From NCBI RefSeq assembly GCF_900589395.1, contig NZ_UUIS01000027.1:317002-381001 (forward strand): a stretch of 64,000 nt of DNA, read 5' to 3'. The notes below the pieces were generated by a model that worked only from the letters and a program-made list of their open reading frames with translations, searched no databases and had not been told where the DNA came from. This DNA comes from Pseudomonas viridiflava (lineage in GTDB: Bacteria; Pseudomonadota; Gammaproteobacteria; Pseudomonadales; Pseudomonadaceae). The translations under genes and the position numbers were made by a program. This document shows positions 48,971 to 59,594 of the stretch, piece by piece (position 1 is the first letter of the stretch; each line of letters opens with the position of its first letter).

Positions 48971-50233
48971 TTAGAACTTGTAGGTCAGCGACGTACCCAC
49001 GGTGTGGGCGCTGTTGCGGAAGTCGGCATTGTAGGTGCCTTTGGTGGCGCTGCTGTCACGCAGTTTGGCTTCATCTTCGCGCAGGTACAGGTAGGCGACG
49101 TCGATGGTGATGTCGTCGGTCGGGCTCCAGCCGGCGCCGAAACTGACAATCTTGCGATCGCCGGTCGGGATGCGTGGCGAACGGTGCGAGTTGCTGACCG
49201 GCGACTGGTCCATGGCCAGGCCGGCGCGCAGGGTCCATTCGCGGTTGACCTTATAGGCTGCACCGATGGCGTGGTACCAGGTGTCGCGCCATTCCTGTGG
49301 CTCGGAAATCAGGCCGATGGTCGGAGTCAGTGGCGCCGGGGTCTTGTTGACCACGTCGATGGTTTCCAGGCGGCTCCAGCGTGTCCAGGTGCTGCCGGCG
49401 TAGATTGTCCACTGGTCGTCCAGCTGGTGGGTGACCGAAAAGTCGACCGATTCCGGGGTGTTCAGGTCAAGCGAGGCATCGTACTTCTGGCCGCTGAAAG
49501 GCCCGAATCCAGGGCCTTCGACCTTGGTCTTGCCCTTGAGGGTGTAGTCGACCTTGGAGTGATAGGTCAGGCCCAGGCGCGTGGCGTCGGTGGCCTGGAC
49601 CATCAGGCCGACGTTGAAGCCCACCGCGGTGTCGTCGCCGGTGATGGTGACCTTGCCGTCGTTGCGCCCTGGCGTGGCGGCCGTCAGGGTCCTGGAGCTC
49701 AACTCGCCTTCGATGCGGTTGATGGTCGGGCCGAAGCCGATCGAGACCTTGTCGTTGAAGGCATAGCTGATGGTTGGCTGGATGGTCACGACCTTGACTT
49801 CGCTCTTGTCCGACCAGTAGCGGCCGGCGAAGCCGCTTTCGTAGTCGGTCAGCAGGCCATAAGGGGCATAGACGCCCAGGCCGAAAGTCCATTGCTCATT
49901 GAGCGGTTTGATGTAGTAGCCCATGGGTACTGCAACCACCGGAACCATGTCGCCGTCGTTGCTGCCACCGAAGGTGCCCCGGCCATCGTTGATGTCGGTC
50001 TTGGCGAAGATAGCGGCGGCGCCGAAGCTGACCTGCTCGCGCTTGATGCGCGACATGCCGGCAGGGTTGCCGTACACGGTGCTGGCGTCTTCGCCGGCCG
50101 AGGAGCGCCCGGCGAAGCTGGTGCCCATGCCGCTGATGCTTTGTTCATTCAGTGCGAAGCCGGAGGCAAGCAGGTGGGAAGAAGCGAGACAGGCTGCAAA
50201 TCCGAGCGTGGTCTTGAGCATTGGTTTTTTCAT
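48971..50233 (-). CDS. fadL: Outer membrane long-chain fatty acid transporter, FadL family
   Basis: 420-residue outer membrane beta-barrel. Signal peptide ends ASSHLLA; the mature start SGFALNEQSISGMGTSFAG and NPAGMSRI are FadL-family N-terminal hatch motifs, and the protein ends in an aromatic residue (SLTYKF) as barrels do. Imports long-chain fatty acids or other hydrophobic compounds. It stands alone, with no fad genes near. Confidence 0.93.
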   Translation of the reverse strand: MKKPMLKTTLGFAACLASSHLLASGFALNEQSISGMGTSFAGRSSAGEDASTVYGNPAGMSRIKREQVSFGAAAIFAKTDINDGRGTFGGSNDGDMVPVVAVPMGYYIKPLNEQWTFGLGVYAPYGLLTDYESGFAGRYWSDKSEVKVVTIQPTISYAFNDKVSIGFGPTINRIEGELSSRTLTAATPGRNDGKVTITGDDTAVGFNVGLMVQATDATRLGLTYHSKVDYTLKGKTKVEGPGFGPFSGQKYDASLDLNTPESVDFSVTHQLDDQWTIYAGSTWTRWSRLETIDVVNKTPAPLTPTIGLISEPQEWRDTWYHAIGAAYKVNREWTLRAGLAMDQSPVSNSHRSPRIPTGDRKIVSFGAGWSPTDDITIDVAYLYLREDEAKLRDSSATKGTYNADFRNSAHTVGTSLTYKF

Positions 50234-50385
50234 TATTAGTACTCCATGAGAATCACGGCGTCGAAAGTATCAACATTCTTTACGGCGCGCTATAGGCTGA
50301 GGAGCCCGAAATAGAGCCTTTTCTTGTAGGACAATCCGACATTTGTGTCGCGAACGTCTGCGAACGTGTCAAACGGGAAGAAACT

Positions 50386-50865
50386 TCACGCTGCTGTAAA
50401 GATAGGGGCAACGCTGGCGTGCCATGCTGTTACGAAATCTCTCAGGCAGCCTTGTGGCTGAAATATCTGGCGCCATATTCGGGCCATTGCCAAGGGGTCG
50501 TTTTCGGCAGGCACGATGATGGCCTTGGCCTGGATCATCAGCCAGGCGATGGCCGTGGCGTAGCGCAAATTGACGGTCAGTTCCAGGTGCGGGCCGGTCA
50601 GGAAAGCGTGTTGGCTGGCCAGGCCGCGTACCTGGCTGGCCAGCTCAGGGTCCAGCGCCAGGTAATTGTCCCAGAGCTGCTGGTGGCGTTGTTCAGGGAT
50701 GCGATAGAGGCCATGGCCGCGGCGACTGTTCAGGGCCGCTCCCAGTGATGACTGGCTGGCAGCGATGCCCAGCAGCAGGGCTTCGGCGCTGCAGGAGTGA
50801 TGGCCAAGATAGGCCAGGGTCGGCCGGATGACGTGACGGTGCAAATGTACGGCTGCAATACCCAT
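50386..50865 (-). CDS. Conserved hypothetical protein, 159 residues
   Basis: Soluble protein beginning MGIAAVHLHRHVIRPTLAYL, with ALLLGIAASQSSLGAAL and LASQVRGLASQHAFL in the middle. The AASQSSLG stretch faintly recalls lysozyme-like or phage structural proteins found in pseudomonads, but I cannot assign function. Typical codon use; an own promoter must lie in 50866-51079. Confidence 0.7.
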   Translation of the reverse strand: MGIAAVHLHRHVIRPTLAYLGHHSCSAEALLLGIAASQSSLGAALNSRRGHGLYRIPEQRHQQLWDNYLALDPELASQVRGLASQHAFLTGPHLELTVNLRYATAIAWLMIQAKAIIVPAENDPLAMARIWRQIFQPQGCLRDFVTAWHASVAPIFTAA

Positions 50866-51079
50866 GAGTCAGTCCGCTCACTTGAAAAGTGGCCGACGGG
50901 TCCGGGCGCGTGGCAGCGATTGATCAAGGCAGACCCGTCAGGAGCGGCAAGCCGCTCAAGTTCAAGTCTAGTGTCATATTTGCAGTGTAAAGGTCTGTTT
51001 TTACATCGTTTGCGGTTATGCACTCGCATGCCTAGATCGGTTGGCGATTAGCCGTCCGATCCAGCGGGCGGCCTCGGGC

Positions 51080-51307
51080 TCAGGCGGCAAGGGCCTGGCG
51101 GGTGCGATCGATGATCGCCTGCAGGGGAGCGGCGCTGGCGTACTGCTCGGGGTACAGGCGCTCGCTGTGGCGGGCAATGCCGTGTTCGTTGACCAGGGTG
51201 AAGCTGAAGCTGCCTTTGCGTGAAGCAAGGATCAGGCAGTTCATCGGGGCAAAAGCGTGGGTCAGGGTGCTGATAGCGTGTTGGGTGTGAACGTTTTGAA
51301 TAGTCAT
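51080..51307 (-). CDS. Conserved hypothetical protein, 75 residues
   Basis: Small protein MTIQNVHTQHAISTLTHAFA... with a beta-hairpin-like middle (NCLILASRKGSFSFTLVNEHG) and helical C-terminus ending RTRQALAA. AGGAA lies about 13 bases upstream of the ATG; an earlier in-frame ATG at 51355 is less likely. Function unknown. Confidence 0.65.
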   Translation of the reverse strand: MTIQNVHTQHAISTLTHAFAPMNCLILASRKGSFSFTLVNEHGIARHSERLYPEQYASAAPLQAIIDRTRQALAA

Positions 51308-51451
51308 GTGTAAAGAATGTTTCCTGAACGGCATCCTTGGATGCCGCATATCCATAAGGATTCCAGTAAACGCGGGCCTACAGGTAATTTGTGGGCTGTG
51401 GCCGGGCGCAGAACCTGACTGGAATAAAGCAGTCGGTTTAAGCGCGTCATA

Positions 51452-51741
51452 TTATGAGAGGTGCGCTTGGGCTGACTGGTAGGTACTTGAGAGGACAGGC
51501 AACACGACAGGAGCTAAGGTTCCGTGCTCCGGGTGCAGATCCTGATCAATTGCAGGCGGGTTGGTGGGGCATGGGCCTTGGTCGTACAGCGCATTGTCGG
51601 CGGCTGTAGCAAGGGGCATGTCCGGGGAACCGGCGATGGTGTCGCTCTGTTTATCGACAGTGCCTGATTGAGGCCTCTGAGGAGAGCGTACGCGATCGAC
51701 CTGGGAGAATTGATATTCAGCTTGGTACTAACGGCGAGCAT
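51452..51741 (-). pseudogene. Probable frameshifted small gene
   Basis: The minus-strand frame from ATG 51741 reads MLAVSTKLNINSPRSIAYAL with codon use typical of the genome, but after about residue 31 turns atypical. From there another frame carries good codon use (SDTIAGSPDMPLATAADNAL) to a TAA at 51454-51452. Removing two bases from the CTCT run at 51645-51648 (AGAG on the coding strand) joins the two into one 95-residue frame. Either a real frameshift, a sequencing error, or chance; no function recognised. Confidence 0.4.
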
Positions 51742-52294
51742 CCTAGCGCACTTGAAAAATTAAGAAAAGCCCTTGTCAAAATTTATTTCTATGCGCGCGC
51801 GGGTTTCTGTGCCGGACACAGGCTCACGGATGGGCGCAACGTGTAAGGGTTGCCTGACAGCAGCGCAGGCAGTGCAACGGTGTTGTGCACATTAGCGACA
51901 CAAGCTGCCACATCACTGTCACAGGATCGCCTAAGCGCTTGATTTACTGCAGTGAATTAATAAGTCAATGAAAAACATCGCTTTTTTTAACTGGTGAAAA
52001 AATCGACAGTTTGAGCCAAAGCCCCGCACCACGTGCGTTTGCGAGAGGTGAGAGGGGGTTGTCCACTGAGTTATCCACAGCTTCTGTGGATTGTCCCAAG
52101 CCATGTACAGGTGTATCAGGGGGTTTACGTGCCATAAAAAGCGCGTAGAGTGTTCGGCCCTTCTGTATTTCCCGCGGTCTTTCGACCGTCGCGGCGTTGT
52201 TTCTTTTTAGTTTAGTGCCCACTTGGCTTAGTGCCGACCTGGCGCCGATCGTTATGCGCATAATGCTGTTTGCCCACCCATCCATGGAGTCGAT
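51742..52294. other. Intergenic region upstream of rmuC with DnaA-box cluster
   Basis: 553 bases without a convincing gene, AT-rich near 51750-51800 and 51940-52010. A perfect DnaA box TTATCCACA lies at 52071-52079, with weaker boxes at 52059 (TTGTCCACT) and 52085 (TGTGGATTG, inverted). ATCCACAG-CTT-CTGTGGAT (52073-52091) is a perfect palindrome with a 3-base centre. A TTGACA hexamer on the minus strand near 51770 could serve the possible small gene. Confidence 0.5.
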
Positions 52295-53788
52295 ATGGCG
52301 TTTGACCTAAGCAGTCTGTTGCTGGGGCTCGGCCTTGCCGGGCTGCCTCTGATGGCGCTGGCCTGGCAGTTGCAGCGTCGACTGGCTGCACGTGAAGCGG
52401 CCAGTGCCTTGCTAGAGGAGCGCCTGAGCATCGCGCAGTTGGCGCAGGACGGGCTCAACGCTCAGCTGGATGCCAGCCGTGACGAAATCAGTGACCTCAG
52501 TGAGGCCAATGCGGCACGCAAGGCTGACCTGGCCGCCGTGCGGCGTGAGGTTGAACTGTTGCGCGAAGAATGTGATGAGCGCCGTGATGCTGTGCAGGCC
52601 TGGAGTCAGGAACGGGCGATCAAGGAGTCCGAGCTGCGGCAACTGGAGGCCAGTCGTGCTGCGTTGCAGGCCGAGTTGCGTGAACAGCAGGATAGTCATC
52701 AGCAGCGTCTGAGCGACTTGCAGGGCTCGCGCGATGAGCTTCGGGCCCAGTTTGCCGAGCTGGCCGGGAAGATCTTCGATGAACGCGAGCAGCGTTTCGC
52801 GCAAACCAGTCAGCAGCAACTCGGTCAGTTGCTCAATCCGCTCAAGGAGCGGATTCAATCGTTTGAAAAAAGGGTCGAGGAAAGCTACCAGAACGAGGCG
52901 CGTGAGCGCTTTTCGTTGGGCAAGGAGCTCGAGCGTCTGCAGCAATTGAACCTGCGCTTGAGCGATGAGGCCACTAACCTGACCCAGGCGCTCAAGGGGC
53001 ACAAGACCCAGGGCAACTGGGGTGAACTGATTCTGGAGCGGGTGCTGGAGCACGCCGGCCTGGAAAAGGGCCGTGAATACCAGACCCAGGTCAGCCTCAA
53101 GAGCGCCGACGGTGAGCGCTTCCAGCCCGATGTGCTGATCATGCTGCCAGGCGACAAGCAAGTGGTGGTCGATGCCAAGGTCAGCCTGACCGCCTGGCAG
53201 CAATATGTCAGCGCTGCCGACGAGGTGATCGGCCAGGCTGCCCTCAAACAGCATGTGCTGTCGTTGCGCAATCATGTCAAAGGCTTGTCCGGTAAGGACT
53301 ACAAGCGGCTGGAGGGCTTGCACAGCCTGGACTTCGTCTTGCTGTTCGTACCGATCGAGGCCGCCTTTGCTGCGGCGTTGCAGGCGGAGCCCAACCTGTT
53401 TCAGGAAGCCTTCGACCGCCATATCGTGATTGTCAGCCCGACCACATTGCTGGCGACCCTGCGCGTCATCGACAGCTTGTGGAAGCAGGAGCGCCAGAGT
53501 CAGAATGCCCGGGAAATTGCCGAGCGCGCCGGCTGGCTGTATGACAAGTTCGTGCTGTTCATCCAGGACCTGGACGAGGTGGGCAATCGCCTGCAGCAAC
53601 TGGACAAGGCGTACGGTGCGGCGCGCAACAAGCTGACCGAAGGACGCGGCAACCTGGTCAGCCGCAGCGAGCAATTGCGCCTGCTGGGTGCCAGGGCCAG
53701 CAAAAGCCTGCCAGCCGATCTGCTGGAACGCGCCATGACCGATGAGGATGGGTTGATGCACTTGCCCGAGTCTCAGCAAGCACCCTGA
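52295..53788 (+). CDS. rmuC: DNA recombination protein RmuC
   Basis: 497-residue RmuC family protein: an N-terminal hydrophobic segment (about 5-25), a long coiled coil (about 35-210) and the C-terminal nuclease-like domain with GNWGELILERVLEHAGLEKGREY and QVVVDAKVSLTAWQQY (D-x-K). RmuC limits inversions at short repeats in E. coli. No partner genes adjacent. Confidence 0.95.
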   Translation: MAFDLSSLLLGLGLAGLPLMALAWQLQRRLAAREAASALLEERLSIAQLAQDGLNAQLDASRDEISDLSEANAARKADLAAVRREVELLREECDERRDAVQAWSQERAIKESELRQLEASRAALQAELREQQDSHQQRLSDLQGSRDELRAQFAELAGKIFDEREQRFAQTSQQQLGQLLNPLKERIQSFEKRVEESYQNEARERFSLGKELERLQQLNLRLSDEATNLTQALKGHKTQGNWGELILERVLEHAGLEKGREYQTQVSLKSADGERFQPDVLIMLPGDKQVVVDAKVSLTAWQQYVSAADEVIGQAALKQHVLSLRNHVKGLSGKDYKRLEGLHSLDFVLLFVPIEAAFAAALQAEPNLFQEAFDRHIVIVSPTTLLATLRVIDSLWKQERQSQNAREIAERAGWLYDKFVLFIQDLDEVGNRLQQLDKAYGAARNKLTEGRGNLVSRSEQLRLLGARASKSLPADLLERAMTDEDGLMHLPESQQAP

Positions 53789-53962
53789 GCCCGTTCATCG
53801 CCCGGTGATGAAGTCGGGGCTGTTTGGTGTCACATTGCCCCTATGAAATATGATGTTTCCGGTTTGTATTCGGCGAAATAGCCAAATGGCTCTAGAATCA
53901 TTTCAGGCAGCCGATAGTCTAATCAGTCACAGGTGGCCGGTTTTTCCCTGAAGGGGGCATGT

Positions 53963-54085
53963 ATGAACAGCAAAGTGCAGGAATGGCTTCATGATCTGGG
54001 TGTTGCCCTTGGTCTGATCGAGCGGCCGAAGTTGCAACCCATACCGGTACGTAACAACGATGAGCGCCGTCGCCCACGTCGATGA
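53963..54085 (+). CDS. Conserved small basic protein, 40 residues
   Basis: Reads MNSKVQEWLHDLGVALGLIE then RPKLQPIPVRNNDERRRPRR: an amphipathic helix followed by an Arg-rich tail. AGGGGG lies about seven bases before the ATG and codon use is normal. I believe similar short proteins exist across Pseudomonas, but no function is known to me. Confidence 0.65.
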   Translation: MNSKVQEWLHDLGVALGLIERPKLQPIPVRNNDERRRPRR

Positions 54086-54132
54086 CTGCCGGTGAGTCGG
54101 TCGCCTGAGCAGGTCGCGAAGGCTCACGCCTG

Positions 54133-54447
54133 TCACGACCTGCGCTTTCCAGTGGGTGAGCCTTTCTCGTTCGAACGTGAAGGCATGCCCGTTTCCTGTT
54201 GCATCAACAGGATCAGGTCCACCAGCATGGGCAGTGACACATGCTCCGGCCGCAAGCTCGCCCTTTCCCTGACAAAGGCCGGAAATCGACAGCCGAACAT
54301 GCCTTCGAGCCGTTTCAATAGCTCGTTCACGTCGTCCTCATCCAGAACCAGTTCTTCGAATGTCGCTTCCTCGTGGATGTGCGACTTGTCCACGATAATG
54401 ACGCCCAGCGCATCGAGTACGCGCTGCTTGATCCCCTCGCGATCCAT
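54133..54447 (-). CDS. Acyl carrier protein-like protein without the Ser site
   Basis: 104-residue acidic protein resembling ACPs in helix pattern: IKQRVLDALGVIIVDKSHIH, then ELVLDEDDVNELLKRLEGMF where ACPs carry DSL. The attachment Ser is replaced by acidic residues (about 36-39), so no phosphopantetheine can be added. Start at ATG 54447 follows a G-rich stretch; an ATG 20 codons upstream is less supported. Divergent from tapT. Confidence 0.65.
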   Translation of the reverse strand: MDREGIKQRVLDALGVIIVDKSHIHEEATFEELVLDEDDVNELLKRLEGMFGCRFPAFVRERASLRPEHVSLPMLVDLILLMQQETGMPSRSNEKGSPTGKRRS

Positions 54448-54644
54448 TGGACCCCCAGGTGTGGTGTGCCTTGTCGAAGCTTTTGATGGTTTGACGTCGG
54501 CTTCCATGCTTGCAGGCTAGCCCAGCCGGGCTGTGCCTGAATCGTACGCCGACAGGCGTGCCGCCGCATCGGTATTCGGTGTTGCCATCGCCCTTGCGAT
54601 AAACTGCGCGGCCTTGTCTGTAGGTCTGCCCTGGAGGTCCGTCG

Positions 54645-55235
54645 ATGTCCCGCGTGTGCTGCGAGCGCTGCCAGCGTCCGGCCAGTCATTGTTTGTGCGC
54701 CTTGATCCCCCGGCTGGACAGCCGCACCCGCGTGCTGGTGCTGCAACACCCCAGTGAGGTCAATCATGCCCTCAATACGGCGCGCCTGGCGGCTCTGGGT
54801 CTGTGCAATGCCCATCTGGAAGTCGGCGAAGTCTTCGACAACCTGGCAACCCTGCTCGATCAGCCTGGTTATCGGGCGCGCCTGCTGTTTCCAGGCGAGG
54901 GGGCCGAGGTGGTAGCGCCTCTCTCTGGCGCGGTCCAGCCGACCTTGCTGGTGGTGCCCGACGGTACCTGGCGTAAGGCGCGCAAGCTTTTACACCTGAA
55001 CCCGATGCTGGCCGCCTTGCCCAGGGTTACGCTGGGAGAGGTTGCGGCGTCACGCTATCGACTGCGTAAGGCGCCGGCGCCTGAGGCGTTGTCGACGCTG
55101 GAATCGATCGTGCAGGCGCTGAACGTGCTGGACGCCCCTAGTGATTTCAATCCCCTGCTGCGGCCTTTTGAAGCCTTGATCGAGGGGCAGATCGCGGCCA
55201 TGGGGCAAGATACCTTTCGTCGCAATCACACCTGA
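54645..55235 (+). CDS. tapT: tRNA-uridine aminocarboxypropyltransferase, DTW family
   Basis: 196-residue DTW-domain protein that makes acp3U at position 47 of tRNA from SAM. The N-terminal zinc site is CCERCQRPASHCLC; the catalytic block has VVPDGTWRKARKLLHLNP, and HPSEVNHALNTARLA is the second family motif. GGAGG lies upstream of the ATG. Confidence 0.92.
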   Translation: MSRVCCERCQRPASHCLCALIPRLDSRTRVLVLQHPSEVNHALNTARLAALGLCNAHLEVGEVFDNLATLLDQPGYRARLLFPGEGAEVVAPLSGAVQPTLLVVPDGTWRKARKLLHLNPMLAALPRVTLGEVAASRYRLRKAPAPEALSTLESIVQALNVLDAPSDFNPLLRPFEALIEGQIAAMGQDTFRRNHT

Positions 55236-55361
55236 AGCCTGTCGGCACCGCGCTTGAGCCCTGAAAAACACTTCGGGACTGCATCTGCGCACAGCTGTAA
55301 CTGTGCCGATGCCAATCGTGCACCTAAAATGAGCGGCCTGTTCATTTTTCTGGATGCCCTG

Positions 55362-56312
55362 ATGCATATTTCTTCCGGTCGCTGGCTGTTCGGCTTGAGC
55401 CTGGCCCTGTTGACTGCACTGCTGTGGGGCATCCTGCCTGTCAAGCTCAAGCAGGTACTGCTCGTCATGGACCCGGTGACGGTGACCTGGTATCGCCTGC
55501 TGGTGTCCGGCGCACTGTTGTTCATCTGGCTCAAAAGTGTGAAGCGATTGCCGCGCTTCGGGCCCTTGGGGCGCAAGGGCAAAGGACTGGTGGTGCTGGC
55601 TGTGCTGGGGCTGGTCGGCAACTATGTGCTGTACCTGATCGGCCTGCGGGTGCTGAGCCCCGGGACCACGCAGCTATTGATCCAGACCGGGCCGATCATG
55701 TTCTTGCTCGGCAGCATCCTTGTGTTCAAAGAGCGCTTCACGCTGGGGCAGGGCATTGGCCTGACCGTGATGGTGCTGGGCTTCGTGCTGTTTTTCAACG
55801 AGCGGCTGGTTGAACTGTTCACCTCGTTTGGCGAATACACTGCCGGTGTGCTGATTGTACTGCTCGCCTCGCTGGTCTGGACTTTCTATGGCCTGAGCCA
55901 GAAGCAGTTGCTGACGGTGTGGGATTCGCGCCAGGTCATGATGGTGATCTACCTGTTCTGCGCACTGCTGATCACTCCATGGGCCCATCCACTGGAGGCG
56001 CTGCAGTTGAGCCCGGTGCAAGGCTTCCTATTGCTCGCTTGCTGCCTCAATACCCTGGTGGCCTACGGTGCGTTTGCCGAGGCCCTGGCGCACTGGGAGG
56101 CTTCGAAGGTCAGCGCCACCCTGGCGTTGACACCATTGGTGACGCTGGTAACGGTGGCGGTTGCCGCCTGGTTGTGGCCAGCCGACGTGCAGGCCGAGCA
56201 ACTCAACCTGATCGGGTATGGCGGGGCGGTGCTGGTGGTGGCAGGGTCTGCGTTGACGGCCCTGGGGCCGTCGCTGGTGGCCATCTGGCGAGCCCGGCAG
56301 GTGCGCGTCTAG
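55362..56312 (+). CDS. EamA/DMT family transporter
   Basis: 316-residue inner membrane protein with ten hydrophobic segments in two EamA repeats (LALLTALLWGILPVKLKQ... and VLIVLLASLVWTFYGLSQKQL). Exports or exchanges small metabolites in known relatives; substrate unknown. Start MHISSGRWLFG is preferred to longer openings at 55254 and 55329. Confidence 0.9.
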   Translation: MHISSGRWLFGLSLALLTALLWGILPVKLKQVLLVMDPVTVTWYRLLVSGALLFIWLKSVKRLPRFGPLGRKGKGLVVLAVLGLVGNYVLYLIGLRVLSPGTTQLLIQTGPIMFLLGSILVFKERFTLGQGIGLTVMVLGFVLFFNERLVELFTSFGEYTAGVLIVLLASLVWTFYGLSQKQLLTVWDSRQVMMVIYLFCALLITPWAHPLEALQLSPVQGFLLLACCLNTLVAYGAFAEALAHWEASKVSATLALTPLVTLVTVAVAAWLWPADVQAEQLNLIGYGGAVLVVAGSALTALGPSLVAIWRARQVRV

Positions 56313-56344
56313 AGGCGGGCATTTCAGGGGCACTGCCGTTGCCG

Positions 56345-56951
56345 CTAGCGGCGCCCCAGTTGCTCGGCCTGACGAACCCACGCCTGGCGCTGGGCTTCGT
56401 TGGCGGTACGGACCGGAGCGAACTCGGTCAGCCGGGTGGTCTTGATCCCGCAGAACCCCAGGATCGTGCGCACCATCTGCCGATGCGCCGGCGCGCCATA
56501 GACCCAGCGAAAGTAGCGCGGCGGGGTGTCGAGCGTCACCAGCAGTTCGGCGCTGCGGCCGCGCAACAGTTCATTGGACGGCTCTTTGCGGCCATGCGTC
56601 TTGAAGGCGAAGCCGGGCGTGAAGGCCCGGTCGAAAAAGCCACTGAGCAGGGTCGGGATGCCGCCCCACCAGACCGGGTAAACAAACACGATGTGCTCGG
56701 CCCAGTGAATCTGGCGCTGGGCGTCGAGCAGGTCGGCTTCCAGTATCTGGCTTTGCTCGTAGCCGTTGTGCAGCACCGGGTCGAACGCCAGCGAACCGAG
56801 CCTGATGGCGCGCACCACATGCCCCTGGCTGCGTGCGCCCTGGGCGTAGGCATCACCCAGGGCATGACAGAGGCTGCTGGCTTTTGGCGTGCCATGAATC
56901 ACCAGGATGCGTTTGCCATTGCCTTCCAGTGGCGTAGCGCCACTGCGTGCG

Positions 56952-56959
<8 letters not shown>
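56345..56959 (-). CDS. NAD(P)H-dependent oxidoreductase, flavodoxin-fold
   Basis: 204-residue protein of the NAD(P)H quinone dehydrogenase/MdaB-type group: [19 protein letters not shown] (FMN phosphate loop), [23 protein letters not shown] (flavin-site) and [19 protein letters not shown] 56959 overlaps the fumC stop by eight bases, so the two are co-translated. Probably reduces quinones or similar. Confidence 0.9.
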
Positions 56960-58346
<1,387 letters not shown>

Positions 58347-58551
58347 AGGGCTGCTCCTTCAATGTGCATTACGGCCATCTTCCTCTCTTGGCCGGGTGCC
58401 AGGAGAGCCATGAGTTTAGGCGTCATTTAAGGCTTTCAGTTCCCGATGGTTGAACTTTTGCCCAAAAGTGCAGGGCTTGAGCCACGTGCAGACATGGGCG
58501 CAGAATGGCCGGCCTTGAGGTCCTGCCTCGTTTGCTGAAAAAGGAAAATCG

Positions 58552-59076
58552 ATGACCCGTTTTCGTGCCACATTCGCCGTGCTGGTCCTGGCCTGCGCCA
58601 GCGGTCAGGTGTTTGCCGATACCGCCAGCCATAATGCCAGCGCCGAAACGCTCCTCAACCTGACCAATGCCGACAAGCTGGCCACCCCGATGTACGCCCA
58701 GGCCCAGCAACTGTTTGCCCAGCGCTTTGCCGAGGCCAAGGCGCCGGCTGCGAAAAAGGCATTGCTGGAAACCTACCAGGCCAAGGCCAATACCGCACTG
58801 GACCAGGCCATCGGCTGGAACAAGCTCAAGCCGGACATGGTGCGCATCTACACCAACAACTTCACCGAGGCCGAGCTCAAGGAGCTGGTCAGCTTCTATC
58901 AGTCGCCCCTGGGCAAGAAAGTCTTGAGTAAGATGCCGGAACTGGCCCAGCAATCGGTCATGCTGATCCAGACCAAATCGCAAAGCGCGGTACCGGTGGT
59001 CAACAAGTTGCTGACCGACATGAGCGCCGAGCTTGAGCCAGGCAAGGCCCAGGCGCCGGCTACCAAGACTCCCTGA
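58552..59076 (+). CDS. DUF2059 exported protein
   Basis: 174-residue periplasmic protein with signal peptide ending VFA (residue 22) and a helical DUF2059 domain (YTNNFTEAELKELVSFYQSPLGKKVLSKMPEL trimmed: key core FTEAELKELVSFYQSPLGKK). AAGGA lies before the ATG. Function unknown. A bolA-like gene follows by ten bases. Confidence 0.88.
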   Translation: MTRFRATFAVLVLACASGQVFADTASHNASAETLLNLTNADKLATPMYAQAQQLFAQRFAEAKAPAAKKALLETYQAKANTALDQAIGWNKLKPDMVRIYTNNFTEAELKELVSFYQSPLGKKVLSKMPELAQQSVMLIQTKSQSAVPVVNKLLTDMSAELEPGKAQAPATKTP

Positions 59077-59086
59077 GACATTTTTC

Positions 59087-59383
59087 ATGAGCATGCAGCA
59101 ACGTATCGAGGCCACCCTGGCCGCCTTGCAACCCCAGCACCTGCAGGTGCTGGATGAGAGCCACATGCACAGTCGCGGCCTTGAAACACACTACAAGGCC
59201 GTGCTGGTCAGCGAACAGTTCCAAGGGCTCAATGCCGTCAAGCGTCACCAGAAGGTCTATGGTGTGCTGGGCGAGCTGATGGGTCAGTTCCATGCCCTGG
59301 CACTGCACACCTATACACCTGAAGAGTGGGCGAAAACCGGTACTGCTCCGGTCTCGCCGACCTGTGCAGGTGGTCACGCCTGA
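59087..59383 (+). CDS. bolA: BolA family protein
   Basis: 98-residue BolA-fold protein with the family motif SEQFQGLNAVKRHQKVYGVL and the conserved His of ESHMH. BolA proteins pair with monothiol glutaredoxins in iron-sulfur handling and affect morphology. Probably co-transcribed with the DUF2059 gene. Confidence 0.9.
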   Translation: MSMQQRIEATLAALQPQHLQVLDESHMHSRGLETHYKAVLVSEQFQGLNAVKRHQKVYGVLGELMGQFHALALHTYTPEEWAKTGTAPVSPTCAGGHA

Positions 59384-59436
59384 CCCGTGGCGGGTGGTCC
59401 CTGGCCGCCCGGCCTGCATGCGACACGGTCATTCGA

Positions 59437-59450
59437 TTGATCCAGGTCAA
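59437..59450 (+). promoter_or_regulatory. Candidate Anr/FNR box upstream of trhO
   Basis: TTGATCCAGGTCAA matches TTGAT-N4-ATCAA at nine of ten positions. A TGCTAGAAT extended -10 lies at 59484-59491, placing the site near -54, not the usual -41.5, so function is uncertain. Confidence 0.35.
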
Positions 59451-59594
59451 TTGAATGCCGCTGTCGGCCGTGTGTCTGTTTTTGCTAGAATCCGCGCCGC
59501 GCCGTTCAGGCTGTCTGTTTTCCTTTCGATTTTTCCCGTTAAGCTCTTTTTCATCCGGTAGGCCCTTTGCGAGGGTCGCCACCTGGAGATATTC

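Noticed and set aside
50234-50385. PsrA operator upstream of fadL
   Set aside because: GTCAAAC present but without the matching GTTTG half at the right distance.
51965-52285. 106-residue minus-strand frame upstream of rmuC
   Set aside because: Contains the DnaA-box palindrome, lacks coding-like codon use and would span the rmuC promoter.
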